A DNA stretch of 14,551 bases from Scatosoma sp045660225 (lineage in GTDB: Bacteria; Bacillota; Clostridia; Christensenellales; Borkfalkiaceae), in contig JAZRDK010000038.1 in the NCBI GenBank assembly GCA_045660225.1, positions 1 to 14,551 on the forward strand. Reading direction: 5' to 3'. Under the pieces are notes generated by a model. It saw only the letters and a list, made by a program, of their open reading frames with translations. It was not told the origin of the DNA and did not search any database. Shown piece after piece: positions 13,987 to 14,551 of the stretch (its first letter is position 1; each line of letters begins with the position of its first letter). Made by a program: the position numbers and the translations under genes.

Positions 13987-14014
13987 TTGTCTTACGCCGT
14001 AGGCGTAGTATAAT
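13987..14014 (+). promoter_or_regulatory. promoter of the right-edge gene
   Basis: TTGTCT (13987-13992, four of six consensus) and TATAAT (14009-14014, perfect) are 16 bases apart. Transcription would begin near 14021, about 47 bases before the ATG at 14068. The spacer is almost entirely filled by an inverted repeat (see 13993-14007), so the promoter is probably regulated. Confidence 0.7.
13993..14007. promoter_or_regulatory. operator-like inverted repeat TACGCC-GTA-GGCGTA
   Basis: A perfect 6-3-6 inverted repeat placed exactly between the -35 and -10 boxes, the classical site for a dimeric repressor. It lies upstream of the predicted transcript start, so it would act as DNA and not as an RNA hairpin. 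It is noticeably more GC-rich than the surrounding intergenic DNA. The cognate regulator is not in this window. Confidence 0.55.
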
Positions 14015-14067
14015 GATACGTGATAAAATGAAATCACACGATTTTGAAAATATTTAGGAGATACATT

Positions 14068-14551
14068 ATGAGATTACCCGTATTGGACAAGAACTTTTAT
14101 CCGATGATTCAGGCGCTTAACGATTTCGACGCAGAAGTAAAAAAGAGTGCGAACCCTGTAAAGGTTACGCTCGTCGTTGAACGTAGCGGTGGTTACAACT
14201 ACGTTTACAGCTACGATGCTTTTGCAGACGGCGTAAACGACGCGTTGAATTTCCGTGTTGCTGAACGTATCGCAAAGACGATTTTGTGGGTTGTCGGCGG
14301 TTTCAAAATTTACGTTTCGGGCAGTAAATCCATCTATGAATACTTGAAAAACGCGTACACGGCAGAAGGTCTTCGCGCGTTCGATTTCGACTTTATGAGC
14401 GGTGTTTACGAAAAACCCTTCGAAGTGATTTGGATGGAAGAAAATGAAATTCCTCAGCAGAAAAACGCTTCGATTCGCGTTGGCGGTTACTTGGACGGTT
14501 GCCGTATCGGTTTCGACGCAGGTGGCTCGGATAGAAAGGTCAGCGCGGTTA
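14068..14551 (+). CDS. ROK-like/ASKHA-fold protein, N-terminal 161 residues (truncated by window edge)
   Basis: I translated from ATG 14068, which has TAGGAG seven bases upstream; the frame stays open to the window end. Residues 146-161 (RIGFDAGGSDRKVSAV) look like the first phosphate-binding loop of ROK-type sugar kinases and related ASKHA proteins (normally D-x-GG-T/S near the N-terminus). Here about 145 residues precede it: a soluble alpha/beta region without cysteine-rich or helix-turn-helix features, including a VVGGFKIYVSGSKSIYEYLKN stretch (75-94). ROK repressors carry an N-terminal HTH; this region does not resemble one. The protein may be a sugar kinase, an acetylglucosamine-type kinase or a non-enzymatic relative; without the rest I cannot say. 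The only other sugar-phosphate enzyme near is the mutase. Confidence 0.65.
   Translation, partial: MRLPVLDKNFYPMIQALNDFDAEVKKSANPVKVTLVVERSGGYNYVYSYDAFADGVNDALNFRVAERIAKTILWVVGGFKIYVSGSKSIYEYLKNAYTAEGLRAFDFDFMSGVYEKPFEVIWMEENEIPQQKNASIRVGGYLDGCRIGFDAGGSDRKVSAV

Noticed and set aside
13932..13992. Possible terminator after the M19 gene (CAATTT-TAT-AAGTTG and AGAAA-TTTCT pairings)
   Set aside because: The stems are short and AT-rich with no T run after them; I would not call a terminator.
1..14551. Mobile elements, CRISPR arrays, phage genes, toxin-antitoxin or defence systems, tRNA or rRNA
   Set aside because: No transposase, integrase, repeat-spacer pattern, defence domain or RNA-gene signature was seen on either strand; the window reads as ordinary chromosomal DNA.

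Overview
The window looks like a chromosomal segment of an anaerobic Gram-positive bacterium of the Clostridia (Bacillota), probably an uncultured gut-type lineage. The reasons are near-perfect sigma-A promoters (TTGACA, 17 bp, TATAAT), strong AGGAGG-type ribosome binding sites, tightly packed operons, and a citrate synthase of the Re type instead of the usual Si (GltA) type. No phage, transposon, CRISPR, tRNA or rRNA is visible. The assignment to Clostridia is inference; no marker gene here fixes the genus.

Region 1 (1-1978, minus strand): a LysR-family regulator followed by adenine deaminase, whose C-terminal part runs off the left edge. A GC-rich hairpin with a short T run lies between them. 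Region 2 (1979-2184): the divergent intergenic region, with a perfect 15-bp palindrome that contains a -10 box on each strand, a 10-bp direct repeat, and a consensus promoter for the rightward genes. Region 3 (2185-4551, plus): a three-gene operon of a YggS-type PLP-binding protein, a membrane-anchored YiiX-like permuted papain-fold protein, and a short-chain dehydrogenase.

Region 4 (4624-9274, plus): the metabolic core. One consensus promoter, three genes in a row (Re-type citrate synthase, aconitase, isocitrate dehydrogenase), and a strong intrinsic terminator. Together these turn oxaloacetate and acetyl-CoA into 2-oxoglutarate, the oxidative half of a split TCA cycle that anaerobes use to make glutamate. 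Region 5 (9281-13931, plus): a second transcription unit with an extended -10 consensus promoter and a leader hairpin. It holds two polytopic membrane proteins of unknown function, an alpha-phosphohexomutase and a membrane-dipeptidase-family (M19) enzyme whose start lies one base after the mutase stop. Region 6 (13932-14551): a promoter with an operator-like inverted repeat between -35 and -10, then the start of a gene whose N-terminal ~145 residues precede a ROK/ASKHA-like nucleotide-binding loop; it runs off the right edge.

Most genes are recognisable housekeeping or biosynthetic functions. The parts deserving most attention are the Re-citrate synthase operon, the unexplained membrane-protein pair, the YggS/YiiX-like/SDR grouping, the N-terminal extension of the right-edge gene, and the three regulatory palindromes.
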